This document shows positions 1 through 13,800 of a stretch of 64,000 nucleotides of DNA, piece by piece (positions within the stretch are counted from its first letter, which is position 1; each line of letters starts with the position of its first letter). The position numbers were made by a program, and so were the translations under genes. Location: the NCBI GenBank assembly GCA_950106755.1, contig OX467088.1:17902001-17966000 (forward strand), in the 5' to 3' direction. Origin of the DNA: Climacium dendroides. Its lineage: Eukaryota; Streptophyta; Bryopsida; Hypnales; Climaciaceae. The notes beneath the pieces were generated by a model that saw only the letters and a list, made by a program, of their open reading frames with translations, ran no database searches and was not told where the DNA came from.

Positions 1-1310
1 GGGATCCCTCTATATAACTCGTAATTAGCCTTATAATTCTTCAATTGTGGTTTATTGTATGAGTTGTGATACATTGTTATTTACATACTACCATGATAAT
101 TAATTTACTTTGTACTGAATAGTATTTGGTCAATGTTTTTCTAGTTAAATACCACCATATTTATAATATACTATACAACCACAATGGGCTTTTAAATCCT
201 TTTAGGGTTAATGGAAGTCTAGGGACACATTTAGTAGAAGTCTAAGATACATGAATGGGAGCAAAGACACTTTCGGATGATTCTACCTTATATTCTTCCC
301 TAATTATAGTTGAACATTAAATATTTGGTTGGATCTTGTTGGTAAGTGAAAGAGGATCCAAATGTATTTTAGAATGCATTACTATTTGGTCACTGCATGA
401 GTAAATTACAAATTTTCAAAGTAATACCTTTGGGTGTACTAAAAACCAAAACTAGATTCTGGTAGAGTTTCATATTTTGGCTATCTACCTCTTATGTAAT
501 CAAAATTTAGGTGTCACATTTTGGGCAATATTGATTATGTAAAATTGTTCATTGATATTGATGTATATCGATAGAGTCAAAATTATAATAAGAGGTTATT
601 TTTCCTCGTAGACACATAGGAATAATGAAATTTCAAAAATTAAATATTGTAGTTTTTATAATTTATAATTTTTTTAAATTTGAGGTAACATAAAAATGTC
701 ATGGATCGTCTTGTGAAAGATTCAAAGCTATTTACAAAAAGCTCTAATACTTTACACTCATATTGCTCTTTAAAAAAAAGGTTGCATTGAGGTAATTAAG
801 ATTATTGTCACTACCAATCAAAACCTTGAATCAATGCTTACACTTGGTGTTTTTGCCTAATGTCAATGTTTGATGGTTAACTTCACTAAATAAGGATTAT
901 GGAATCTCTTTAGATACAAAATAGATGAATTCTTTTCCTTCCAAATGCAACCAATTGTAACTAAAGATTGTCACACTTGTCTTCAATTCTTCTATTTGCT
1001 GATGTCATTAATTGTACAAGACTTGGAGCTCATTGACCTAAACCAAACTCAACAACGATCAAAGCATAATAATTCTTTGAGTTGCTAATCAAAATTATCA
1101 AAATAATCAGGATAATCAAAGATAACCAAAATTAATGTAACTACCAATCAAGATACTTTCTAATTTCTCACTCTAATTAATGATACAATCTTTATTGTAA
1201 TCAATTTATTTTTTTATTTTTAAACAAATGAAACAAAATTTCATTGCAAAGGGTAAAATACACAGAATTTGATACCCCCTCCAAAAAAAACACCCTAAGT
1301 TATTGTGATG
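1..1310. other. AT-rich intergenic DNA
   Basis: No reading frame, RNA gene or clear repeat structure could be supported here. The sequence is strongly AT-rich, with homopolymer runs, like the other intergenic parts of the window. Confidence 0.6.
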
Positions 1311-2440
1311 TTCCCTCGCAGCGTTCCCCTACAGCGTTCCCGTGGCATCCGTTCATCTCCACCCTCAGTCACCAGTCCGCAGATCCAACGGCTCTCGCCT
1401 ACAGTAGCTTAACCTAATTTCCTCGCTGACGGCAGTTGCAGTGGGAATCCTCGTTCAGCGAGGGCTACAAGAGGCGCCGTGAACCCCACTAATCACTTAC
1501 TAGCTGCATTTGCCCATTCTTTCGTGTTACGTTCCTGCACTTGAATCTCTTTTTGTTGTGCTGTTTCTGTCTTGTTCAGTGTCCGCCATTCAAGAAGAGG
1601 TCATCAATTAAAACAGATCTTTACGACTTGATCGAGTCTATGAGAGATTTGTGTCGGAAGATGACGATATCAAGCTAGGGAGCTCGACTGCTTTGTCTTT
1701 GCTTATGCTTGCATTCCTGCGTAAGCTTTGTAGGCGAGCTCTACATTTTCGTTGAGTCCATCAGACGAGGGATAAGGTCATTGGTAGTGCATACCTTCAA
1801 GACTCGTAGGAGAGAAGCTTGTCGGACGTTTTGGGACTGTTTGCTGAGTTGAGTTTTGATCGAGCAGTGCGTGAGTTTCCGCTTTCTAGTCCTACGGTTT
1901 GTTGTGAAGCTTAGTTAGTGAGACGTACATTTCTGAAGTTTTTCTTTTTATGTATTTTGGTTTCTGGACACTGCCCGTGTGAGTCATTCCCAGGTCGTAT
2001 CCTTAGATGCTCTATTCCGCCGATGGAACGTTTTCACGACTAAATATTGTCCCGATGAGCTCTTGGGCCGCAGGCTTGCACTGAACCTACAATGAGGTGC
2101 GATTTGTGGACATTGCCGAATGCTCTTGAATCTAAACACAAGTGATTGAAGGCTATATGAATTCGTTACAAAACGCTAAAGATGATTGTGTGGGAGCCAA
2201 CCCAATGAACTCATTCCTGATCGCCCCGCTGTTGGCAGTTGAGGCCTCTCTCTTCCCGAGAGGTAGAGTTGAATAGTGATCATTTGTGGCGCAGTTCCCT
2301 GTGCATTATGATTTGCTACAAGTCTCTTGATCTTGGAATCAACCCCATGGTCAGAAACATGAAGACCTAAATGACACGTAACGTAGTCGGTCCATAAAGC
2401 GAGCATCTAAGGATTGAACTGAATTTTGGGCAGGTGAAAC
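1311..2440. other. GC-richer island, possible gene remnant or promoter
   Basis: Base composition changes abruptly from AT-rich to mixed, with many CpG, for about 1.1 kb and then reverts at about 2,440, as it does at the true genes of this window. A short exon-like stretch follows an AG acceptor near 1,578 (frame reading PPFKKRSSIKTDLYDLIES, then a stop shortly after), but I do not recognise the protein and found no continuation. A 14-bp inverted repeat (ATCCTTAGATGCTC at 1,999-2,012 and its complement at 2,401-2,414) brackets the right third. It could be the remains of a gene, a 5' leader, or the end of an inserted element. Confidence 0.35.
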
Positions 2441-4577
2441 TTCTTAAAATATTTTTCATTAAATTTTCCTTGCAAGAAAAGAGAAATTGGCATTAAACCC
2501 AAGTTGTTTCATAATTTTTGGATCATTTTTGAATTAGTTATGAATTTTCAAACGAGATGTGGTATAGGTCCCTATTGATGTCCCTTGACTTCCATGAACT
2601 GTTCGCTTGCAACTTTTGAAGATAAATGGGAATGCAAAGAATATGATTGGCTCTTAGTCATTAACAATGCTTTTTTCTTTTCATTCATTTAAGGACTACA
2701 AAGGTCCATTTGAGAACCACTTCATATCCATTCACAACCACCTATATGGGTAGTTCACCTATATCGGCATTTCTTTATGCTCGTTCATATTTTGAGCCTC
2801 CTACCTTATGGGTTGAGCAGCTAAAAATTTTGTGTTAATTATTACGTTTTTGTGGAAAATTATAAGATCCTTCCAAATTCTATTTTTGTAGATGGAAAAA
2901 TTTATTTATTGGAAGCTCCCTTTAGAAGCTATAATTGTATCAATTATAACTTAACCGAGATGAATGTGCTATGTGTTAATTTTTTTTTATTACAAATAAT
3001 AATTTAAATAGGTATTTAATGTGAAAAGAAACTTTATGAAAGAAGTGCACATAGAGTATTACCAATGGTTTGGCAAATATATAGATCATTATTTTGGAAA
3101 ATGGATCACTTACTTGCATCAATTGTGTAATTGGCTATTTTCACTTTCACCCAATGGCTAATTTTCTAATGTTCAAATGCAATAAGATTCTTCATCTCAT
3201 GAACTACTTTTAGAAGATAAAATAGTGTTTGGTAGAGATGCCAACTTACTCCAAGAAATATATGATTTATAGTTGTTCTAAAGATAATTTATTTGATTAT
3301 TCCACTAGTTTTCTATTAGATCTCTATAAAAAGGATATATTGGGTAATGGGTATCTACTTAATTTCTCATCTTAATACTACAAAAAATAAATAATGAGAT
3401 GGAGATAATCTTTAGTCTTGTTAGTAGCTTGAATGTAAGATTTAGATGTTTAGATTGGTTTTTGTTGAATTTTTAGTTTGAATGTTATCTATTTAGATAT
3501 AATATAAAGTTTCTTCTATAATTTACAAATAATTTTTCTATTTTTTTTTATTGCATTGTGCCAATTAGTGAATTTCAAAAGTTGCCAAAATTGCCAAAAA
3601 ACTTGGGGTGGCATAACCTTGATTTAAGCATCTACTAGAAAAATAATATGCAAGCTTTCATCTTTTGTGAAAATTATACAAGGTGTCATTTCAAAATAAC
3701 TATGTTGGAACCTATCTGAATTGTTATTTGACCATTTATAAGGTTAAAGTGTTATCCATAAAAATGCCATATTCTCTTTTCAAAAGGATTACAAATTTTC
3801 AATTCTATTTCTATAAATTTTCTCTTAACTCTTAAACGTCCAAAGTCATTTCCAAAATTTACAATATGAAAAAATTAATCATAAAGTACTTTTTTGGAAG
3901 TATATTTTGGACTTGATGAACAAATAAAAGATGTAGACTTTGAGTTTTAGATTCCATCCATATAGTCAAATTCACCAATGCTATCACCAATATTTTTCTA
4001 TAAATTTTGAAAGGAAAATTTCTAAATTCCTTTGAGATTAAATTACAAGCAAAATATTGTTATTTTTGAGTAAAAATTTGTTGGAATGGATTTGAAATGA
4101 GGTTCCCTTGATATTGCACTTAAATTTTTTTTTGTTCTTTAAATCTATGCCCTCATTTTTGCAAATGTAGGTTTGAACTAGAGTCAATGCAATTTTGGCT
4201 TGGTTAACCACTTGATACATTTTCACATTTGTAATTTTGGAAAAATATGTACTATGGTAACACCAAATCTAACCATTAGATAGGACAACAACTTAATAAA
4301 GTATCTTCACAAATTAGGATGACTTTCATCCAAGCAATAATGAGAAAGAAAAGAGATTTGCAATTTGTTCGTGGATTAGAAATTGGATGTCAAAGTGCTT
4401 CAAGGTTAAGAAACAATTAAAGATGTCGTTAACCATGGTTGACTAGAATATCGTACTAACATGAAATTTTGCATTTTGTCTTTGAAATCTAGATGGATCA
4501 CACGACTCATGTTTTGGATATTAGACAAATCAAATTTTAAGGGAAGGAATTGGAGAAATCTATTCAAGGAATGATCC
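2441..4577. other. AT-rich intergenic DNA
   Basis: Low-complexity AT-rich sequence. The only open frames are short and have no protein-like composition. No gene is supported. Confidence 0.6.
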
Positions 4578-5105
4578 ATCTATCAATATAGGTTGTTTTG
4601 TTTTATTTTATTTTATTTGTTTGTTATGTTGAGATCTCTTGGCTCGTATGTCCCCTGATTGTATTTGTGGTACTATCAAAAAACTCTTGGTGAGGAGGGT
4701 GTATGGGCTTTGTTTCATGGCGTTTCAACTCATGGTGTAAAAGTTATTTATTTTCAAAATTAGGAATTCAAACATTAAAAAATTACTTTTAATTATATTT
4801 TATTTTAACTGCTACAACAACATAGAGTACATTAGTCCATATCTTAAGTTAGATTGTTCAATTGTTCAATTGTTTTTGTTTTATTTGTTATAGTGAGATC
4901 TCCCACACCATGCATCCCCTATTTGCATTTTTCATATTCATTTGTCGGAAAACCCTTGGTAAGGAGGGATGCATGGACTTTATTTTATGGCATTTTGACT
5001 CATGGAAAAAAGATATTGAATGTCAAAGTTTTTATGAATTAAAAATTAGAAAATTATTTCAATTTTTATTTTGAATGTAGCAACAATAGAGGATACAGTA
5101 GTTGC
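4578..5105 (+). repeat. Two adjacent copies of a dispersed repeat of about 250 bp
   Basis: Copies at about 4,578-4,838 and 4,845-5,105 share the landmarks GTTATAGTGAGATCTC, a GAGGAGGGATGCATGG-like box, TTTATGAATTAAAAATTA and a terminal GGCAACxxCATAGGACAC-like box. Two further copies of the same unit lie at about 20,040-20,295 and 20,910-21,150. The copies differ by many substitutions, so the family is old. I saw no convincing terminal inverted repeats or target duplications, so its class (SINE, solo LTR or other) is open. Confidence 0.6.
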
Positions 5106-5929
5106 AACTATTGTTATGTTTGAAAATTTTCAATATTTGAAATTAATCTTTAAAGTTTTTTTAATAAAAAAATTAGAAATATTTTTAAAATTTTATTTCG
5201 CAAAAAGAAGTAAAGACTTCTAATTTGAGTAGAAACTCAAATTATGATGAACTATGCAAAATTTCAAAGGAAAATAATTCTCTATTCCACTTGCCCAAAC
5301 TAGAGTTCAAAATAATAGAACCATATAATTTTTTAATAAACCATTGGAGTTGTGTAAAAATTAGATTTCCTAGAAGGTCGTTTGATTTTCAACAATTAAA
5401 AAAAATGAGAGAAAAAACCCAAAATCTTGATACTTTACTTTAGATGCTTGAAACCTTTCTAAACCATTTTGGATTAAAAAAGAGCTTCTGGGATAAATAG
5501 TTGTGAGTTGGAGATCATGAACCTATTATTGTACTCCGCTGTCCTATGCAAAGGTTAGATTTGATAGAAATTAAGTTATTTTTGAAAAAATGTCATCTTG
5601 TGAATGGTTAGAGGTGATGTGGCCCCTTGAGAATTTGATATGGAAACTCAATTTTGACACTTATGCGTTGAACCAGACCTTTATATATACAATATCATGG
5701 TTGACAAAAATTAAATTAAAAAACAAAAGTTGTTTGGAAAATTACTCTCAAAGAGAGTTGAAAAACAAATATTATAATGTTGCAAATGCTCAAGTATAAA
5801 AAATGGGCCAAACTGTGAAATTCAAGTTGTGTAATGTCAAAATTTTAATAGTTTAATTATTATTCAAGTATCACATGCACCATCAAATGGACCAAGAAAT
5901 GATCAAGTGGATCAAGAAGCTATATATAT
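5106..5929. other. AT-rich intergenic DNA
   Basis: No supported gene or repeat. It separates the dispersed repeat pair from the left edge of the segmental duplication. Confidence 0.5.
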
Positions 5930-6869
5930 AGGGTGCTGCAAATTTTAAAAAAATAAAAATAAATTAATTTTTAAAATCAAAAGCATTTGTTGAACTATTT
6001 TTTAAAACTATAATTAATTATTTAGCATGAATGCTAACCCTAATATTTGGATATAAGATCATTGTAGAAATTCTATAAATCACTCTTTTGAATCTTATAC
6101 CTTCCAAGATGTAATAAAACTTTATTGTAAATGACACATTCTTCTCTCCTTGATTATTGCTACTTATTCCAAAGTTTAAGAAAAATTAAATGAATGAAAC
6201 ATGGCTTCTCAAAGTTTGGCATAAATATTTGAAACCATTCATCTACAACTTGTTGTCTACATTGTCGTTTCATGGTTAAAATGTACTTGCAATGAATTGA
6301 AAATATATCTATTCTATTATTGAACTCACAACATTTCCATATTCAAGATATTGATTAAAATAATTTAACAATTATATCTTATTCATACCAAATGTAATAA
6401 TTTTAATTGAATAATATGAAATTAAAATGTAATTTATTATAAAAAAACAATTATTTAATTTATCTAATGTAACATCACTTATATTGAATGCAACTTGAAT
6501 TGACCAAGTTTTCATTTGTTCATTTTTTCTTACATTTGTTTTGGATAAATCCTAACTTAATAACATTCAAACATCTTCCTAATGAAACCTTGTGACTTTT
6601 TTTTCTTAAAACACATGGAAAACCTTGCAACTTTGATGAAACCATTTTGGTGTTGTTCTATTTGCAGATGATTAAAATATGATTATTTTAATATTCACAA
6701 GATTTGACATTATTTATTTATTATTTATTCTAATTTTAATTTTAAACGCATGGAGATTCCATTACAAAAGCACCATTACACAACAGCCAAAGCCGAAAGG
6801 CTAAACAAACAAGGATACTTGAACAAAATCATTTATATTCTGAAATGTGATTCCATGTGTGAACATTCT

Positions 6870-7841
6870 CTCTCTCAAGTCTCAACCCTCTCTGTGCAGC
6901 TTACATCGACGGTGATCCCTCGGGGAGCTTGATCGTGCGGCCAGGAGAGCTTTAGACCTTCTTCCCCCGCTTTTGGTGTCTATGCAATGTAAACCCTCTC
7001 ATGACCGCCATCTCCTTCGTTTCCAAATTTGAATTGTCATTTCAGCAATGCAATTGAGAGTTTCGTTTGGCACTGAATTAGTCTGTGCTCAGCTGAGGTT
7101 TGTATCTTTTGCGTGATTTTGCCCGGAATTTTATTTGTTGTACTTTGGCGATGGTTACTCTCTTGTACTTCGGCTCTGTACAGCGAGATTGAGGGAGGTC
7201 GTCCTCGGAAATTTGTGGAAATACTAGATGCTTGCCGAATTCTGTTCCTTCTTTGGTGCTGCGATTGGATTTTGCTGATGATCAAGTTTGATTGTCAGAG
7301 AATTAATGAATCGGAGAGAAAGAAGAAAAATTCAAGTCTGGGAAAAAATCGAGGGAAAGAGTTCTGCTGCCGTTGTTGGGATTGGGAAAATGTGTTGTTA
7401 TTTTCTCAGATTACTGCGATTTTTGCTTCAGATCGGGCTTCAGATTCACCCTCAAATTTGAATATTCCGGTTGCGTTCTAAGGCCAGAAAGTTGTTGCGC
7501 GTATGAAGTTACTTGTGAAGTTGTATGTGATCCAATTGTAATTGATGAATTCGCCGATGGTATGTTCGTCGTAGATAGTGTCGGTGGAGCTGTGATCAAG
7601 GCAGGGATATGGTCAATAACGGTTGAGTATCCTGTGCGTGACGGTGAGGATAGTTGCCGCGATGAACTGCTGTCACTCTTAATGAGAATGGAATTGGACG
7701 ATTAAGTCTAGAAGCTCGAAAATCCTCTCTGGCAGGTTCGTAAGTGGCTCTTTACCTGTGGTTGTCAGTCTTGAAGGCCTTCGCTCAGAGTCAATCATAT
7801 CGTCAAACGCCGCCTCGGTGAGATCCCGAGGATAACCGGTT
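6870..7841 (+). promoter_or_regulatory. Promoter and 5' leader region of MSH5
   Basis: GC-richer, CpG-bearing sequence directly precedes the MSH5 start codon and is duplicated with good similarity at 21,405-22,333. Open frames occur (for example 7,113-7,481 and 7,373-7,705), but they are not maintained in the duplicate, which has indels such as a shorter stretch near 21,840-21,880. It is therefore more likely leader or promoter than coding. No TATA box or transcription start could be fixed. Confidence 0.5.
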
Positions 7842-10800
7842 ATGAGCTTTACATCCTCGCGTACGATTCGGAATGGCCGTATTTCTGAAGTTGACGAACT
7901 GAGAGATTATGAATCTAAGGTACGCTAGTGAAATTGGCTTGTAAATTTCAATGACATCATCCGAAGTGAGAATTTCAGATTCGCATCATCAACATGCAAT
8001 ACCTGCACGTCCTCTGATGTCGTTACAATCGTGTAAATCTCGCTTACACTTGCTGTGTATTCCAGGTGTACATGACGTGCATACTGCAGGGTAGCAAGTA
8101 TGTTCAAATCCTACTCACTTTGGATTACACCTATCCAGTCAAATCATTTGGCAGACGATACCAGCAATTCGAATAAAAATCTGTGAATCCGATCAGTGTA
8201 GTGACTAACGTCCGAGGGTTGCTCAAACAGATTAGGCATGGCATATTTTGACACGGAGTCCGACGCTATGTTTGTTTTGGAGACTTGGGAGAATGGAAAT
8301 GAGGAATTCCCTTCCATGCAGCTTAGTAAGTGGCCTCTTCATCCGCATCGACAGGCCGCCTTATTCTGCAAGTGTTTACTTCGTCCGGTTAGATGGCACC
8401 TTTGAAGTCGATTGCTGCTCTTTAGCACATCTTTTGTTAGTTCTTTCACTTCACTTTAGCTCTACTCTATGTTCAACCTTTCCATCTTCGTCACAAAGTT
8501 CACTTAAAGTCTCTTTTTAATGCGTAAATGGATCTGATGCTGATGCTAGCGTCCACTGTGTGCGTGTCTAACTGATGTGTTTTGTGTTCAACAGTCAAAT
8601 ACCAGGTATATTTCTCATTGGCTTACCAGAACTCCTAGTGTCGGGCTTGAAAAACGCGGCGTGTCAGTTACGAACATTGATAGAACGACGCTCATCATGT
8701 CCAGGCTCAGCCTCTTGTCATTTACACAAGCACAAAAATGGATGACGCTTTTGTGGCTGCACTTCAGAAGAAAGGTGACCTCTAGCCCGATTAAAATGCT
8801 ACATCTCTGTTGAACAATTAATACGAACATGCTCAACATTATATTTGTAATTCTTTTTGTAATAACGAGTGAATTCACCGCATTGCAAAAAAATGCATCG
8901 AGCGCTTTGGAATTGAAGTCCGAATTGAAACCACTCGTTCGTTAAAATAGCAAGATTGCCTTCCGGCGAAGAGATGGTTAATGTGTAACTGCGCATGTAA
9001 TTTTGTTTGACACAATTTAATAGTCAAGGAAGAAGATGAACCGCATGACGTGAAGATAGTAAAGAGTTCACTTTTCAGTTACCACCAAGCACGGCACAGG
9101 TACTATACGTGATGTTCTGGTACTGAAATTAGCTAGAGTGTGATTCCTCGCCTCCATTTTGAGCTTTATGCTCAATAGTGTGCAATATCCTTGTATTGTT
9201 GTCACATCCACTTCCTTTGTGAACACTTCAAATACAGCTTCACAGTAGACCAGGAGAGACACAATGATGCGAAGAGATTCTGCTTGTCAGATGGTCTAGA
9301 GCTTTATTCATTTATATTTCAAATTCCATGGTCTTGGAGCTACACTTGGAGCTACAGGCTAATGAGTTGGTCACTGTAAGCGAATCGGAGGTGTTATACG
9401 CCTCGCAGCTTGAAGATGGCGTATTGATCTTCAGTTTCCTGATTTCTGTAGATTGGCTTTTCTGCGGGTCCCTGGAATGGAAGATGATTTTAATGATAGG
9501 GAGAGAATGCACCTTGTAAGTCTTTCAACTTATCTTAGACCTCATTTCTCTTACTTCGACTTTGCGCATCAGAAAATTGAAGCTTCTTACTTTCCTGTGC
9601 GTGCTTGATACCCTCTTTCAAGGCTGCAGAATTTATACTGAGCAGGATTAGCATGGCTCTTGGTGCAGTTGAATTCTATGATGAATCTCGACAGTGAGAT
9701 GCAAGTTCGGGCTGCTGGTGCCCTACTTGCTATATTACAGCAAGAAATGCTCATTGATGCTGCACAAGTTGAAGACCGCAGGATTTCTCCTATCCAAATT
9801 GAACTTGTCTGCGAGCTATCTCTGTATCCTTCTTTATTGAAGATTGCAAGAGTCGCCTCTGAAAATGGAAAGAAGTGATTCAAAACTACCTTAAGTTTTG
9901 AACATTAAGTTATCGATTTGTCAGTGGTTTAGTTCATTTAAACCTGGATCTTAGCAAGTAGACTGAGGCGTTTCTTGTGCCGAAATCGCTCAAATGAGTT
10001 GACCCTTGACATATGGCAGTGATGGCTTTCTGAATATTGATGCCGGAACGCATGATGCTTTACAGATTTTTCAGGTTGATAAACATGCTAGCTCGATGGG
10101 AATTGGAAAAGCGAAAGAAGGGTAAAGCACTCCATGTGTATCTCTTCCTTCTTCGCCCGTGCCCTTGCATAATTGCATTTGTGTCAACTGTTCAACCCTT
10201 GCACGGGTTTCTGCGGATTGCGTTGCTAAATTTGCTGAACGTGAAATTGATCGTATGTCAGGTTTTCTCTATTCGGTCTTCTAAACAAGGTTCGCAATCA
10301 TTTTATATGCTTCTCTTTATCATAGCAATCATAACTGAACATGCATCTCTTTTTTTGTCGTTCTTGTCTGCTTCTTACAATGAAGAAGCAAGAAAGCGAT
10401 GAGGATTCTCGATTTCTTGATGTGCCAAAGAGTGAAATCTGATTGGGGTTACATATATCAACACATCTAACTAAGGCGATGGTTCATAGGGACCTTTGAG
10501 GTGATTTTGGGCTACTGATCGTTTCTTACGTCTGCCATTTTCTGACTTCGTTTTCCTATCCCCGCCTTACGTTTTGGCCTCCTGAGCAGTGTGTATCGCA
10601 ACCAGGGCGTAAACTCTTAAGGTATGTCAGTGCTTGATTTTGAAATCTGTTGAACGATTTACAAAGAATACTGCTTTCCTGCCTTAGATGCATGCGCTTG
10701 CTTATGAAAATCTCTTGAAGACAATGAATATGTATTGAAATTGATATGTTTTGATTTGTGTTCCTCAGGCTATGGTTTCTGAGGCCAATTGTGGACTTGG

Positions 10801-13800
10801 ATATTCTCAATGATCGACTTGATTCAGTATCCTCATTTTCACTTTTCAGAATGTTTACCGTGGAATTGTCACTGAAAGAAACAGAGCACATGTTGTACCA
10901 ATTAACAACATAATTCTAGGTTTCAGCTTTCAAATGCTCCCAGGAGTTAGTGTCTGCTTTGCGAAGTACTTTAAAACGCATTAAAGACATCCCCAAGCTT
11001 CTGAAGGTACGAGTCAAATATCGTTCCCTTTGGCGCTTGTCATCATTCAGGTTGAATTGCGATGGCAGTTCGATCTTTTGCTCTCAGTCAGAAGCCTCAA
11101 GATTCAGTAACAGCTGAGGTCAAGATAATGTAGCTGGCTTCTTCTTCTGGTTACGGTAGATGTTCGAGCTGTGACGTGCAGTACCGATTCTCGAGGCAAA
11201 ATTCCTATTGGCATGATAACCACATTTCTATCAAGGTAAACGTGGGGTGTTTGTGGTGGACAGAAAATAAACTCGCCATGCTCAGCAGTGACCTCAAAGG
11301 ACTGGGCAGTTTTCGCAGAGGTATCTGTAGGGTGTATCGCCTAACTTTTTGGTGGATTTTAGATCTAATTTGGTTGGTGAGATTGCCCTTATTCATTTGA
11401 CTTTGACGTGATGTACTTTGCAGAGTGTCAGTGGTCTTATCCACATTCGAGCCTTGTTTGAGGTGGCGGTATCACAGAGAAATCAAGTTCAAGTTTCTTT
11501 GGTCAACCTTCAAATTGTCAAGAAGGTGCGGACTACTTTATGTTCAGGTCTCGTGATTGTGTTCACAGGATCTCTTCTTCCTGAGCTTAAAGTAATACTG
11601 AACATGGTCGTTCATGGCCACGTTATCATTCAGAGTGGCAGGCTTAGTGGTTGGCCGGCTTTCAAATTTAAATGCACCATGAGCAGAAAGGGTTCTCATC
11701 TATCCTTGTTAAGATGGAGGAAAATATTAACTGGGTTTAAAGGACGTCTAATTCAGCTTTTCTTGCTTGCTTAGGTTGCAAGTCAAATTACGGAGGATCT
11801 CATCTACGTGAATGGCATGGTAAATTAAGGTTTCTGCTTGAGCTGATCAATTGAAGATCGGAGATGAAGGAAGTTCCATTCTCAATGTTGTAAGATTAAA
11901 TAATGATGAAGTGGAGCAACGATTAATAATAAGACAGAAGTACCTATAAGAGCAATAGGAAGATTTGAAAGATATACAAATATAAAGGTTATTGTGTACA
12001 AAGACTCTATTGTTAATAACAGACCATTTGAAACAGTCTGCTTGAGGGCATATATGCTTCCTATTGATTGCCGTCTTATTCAGGAAATTGTTGGCCAGTG
12101 CATACGTAAAATTAGACTTACCATTATTTTCTTAAGAATACCCCAGGTAGCAGGCGTCATCGACCTTAATCAGAGATGTGGAGACTCATCCGAAACGATG
12201 GTTGCTTATGGAATCTGTGAAGAGGTACTTCGATCATCCTGAAACTAGCAACTAATTGATTTGCATAACTCCAGCAACTGAATTCAGATTGGAGCTGTTA
12301 TGGTTATAATTTAGAAGCTGTGCATCATCTTATCAAACCTAACCTGATATCGTGATCAGCTTGACGAACTCAAGAATATTTATGAAGGACTCCCCGATTT
12401 TCTTCACCAGGTACAACCTATAATTTACATAAATTTGATCGTTGTGCTTTTCTAAATTTTTTTCCAGTTGAGAATGTCTGATTGTGCATAACTTAACAAC
12501 CTTCTCGTTGGGTAAATCTTGTTAGAAAGTTACATTTCATTATTTGACTTTCTGGATGTGGCACTCAAGTTCAGTTGAACCCGTGGGTGATCTGCTCAGG
12601 TGACCCAAGTCGAGTTGGATGCTTTGGAACTACAACTAAGCTCCAAAGAAGCATCAATTTGTTACATCCCTCAAGTTGGTAGTATTCCTGTTTCCTCAGT
12701 GAATCGGTTCTTTTCTGGACTCATTCATGAAACACATGATGGTGAATATTAAGAAACTGTTTAAGCCTTATTACTGTTTTCATAACTGCTTGCTTGTCTA
12801 TGTATAGGTTACCTGTTGCGTTTCGAGACAAATGTGCTTGACGAGTATACCCTTGAGCGCCGTCCAGACATTCAGTTAGCTGTGAGTAATTCTGTGTCTC
12901 CAATTTTTCTCTGGAATCCAACAAGGAAATATCTCAAAAAGTGATCATTTGTGCTGATACTTGTTAATTTCTCTGACACCGGTACGTGTGACTTAAGCCA
13001 CCAACCTCAAATTTCCAGAGATTGTCACCTTTTCAGATGAGATTCTGGAACCCCAGATCTGTGCGGGTCCTAGATTATAGAGTCTCTGCACTTGAATGTT
13101 ACAGATTTGGCGCTTTGAAATATGCCATTTCTACAAATGTGACCGCTGATGGAGCCTTTGCTGGTTTCAACCCTGCACCCTTCGTATGAGTCTTTAATCT
13201 CATTTGGAATGTTGTCTTGAATGTACACGCACTCTAGCGTCAATTTCTATTTCCACCCGCTCAACTATTTTCAGTAAAACGATTCTGACCAATGGCGATG
13301 GTATTGTTTGGGTAATCTCCTAGTTCAAAGGAGGCATTGAAGGCGGTTACTTTTATCACACCTCGAAGACAAGGGAGTTGGACGAAGTGGTCGGAGACAT
13401 CTTCCACAAGATTAAGGGTACGGTTAGTAGGAGTCTTTTAGAGAATAGAAAGCAAGAAGTGTTTTCAAACGAATGTGAAGACTAGGACGATTGTGTCCCA
13501 GTCAACCATGCCAGATACGCTGTGCACAAACAGAATTACGCTGTTGAAACATCTTGCGGGCATATCTGATGGAAATTGTAATCAGATATGGAGCAAGCGA
13601 TAATGAGGGATTTGGAGCGCAGAGTGTTAGTTTATGCTTCGGCATTGCGCCAAGCAGCTGATGTGGCAGCAGAAATCGACTGGTAAAAATTTCTCCCTGC
13701 TCCATACTGACAGTATCTAAGTCTCTCATTCCATCAGATGCAGAAGTGGGCTTTCACTATTGTCCAGAGGATGGTGTTCTTATGATGAATCACCAGTTGC

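Noticed and set aside
7113..7705. Open frames upstream of MSH5
   Set aside because: They are disrupted by indels in the duplicate and show no homology. Leader or promoter sequence is the simpler reading.
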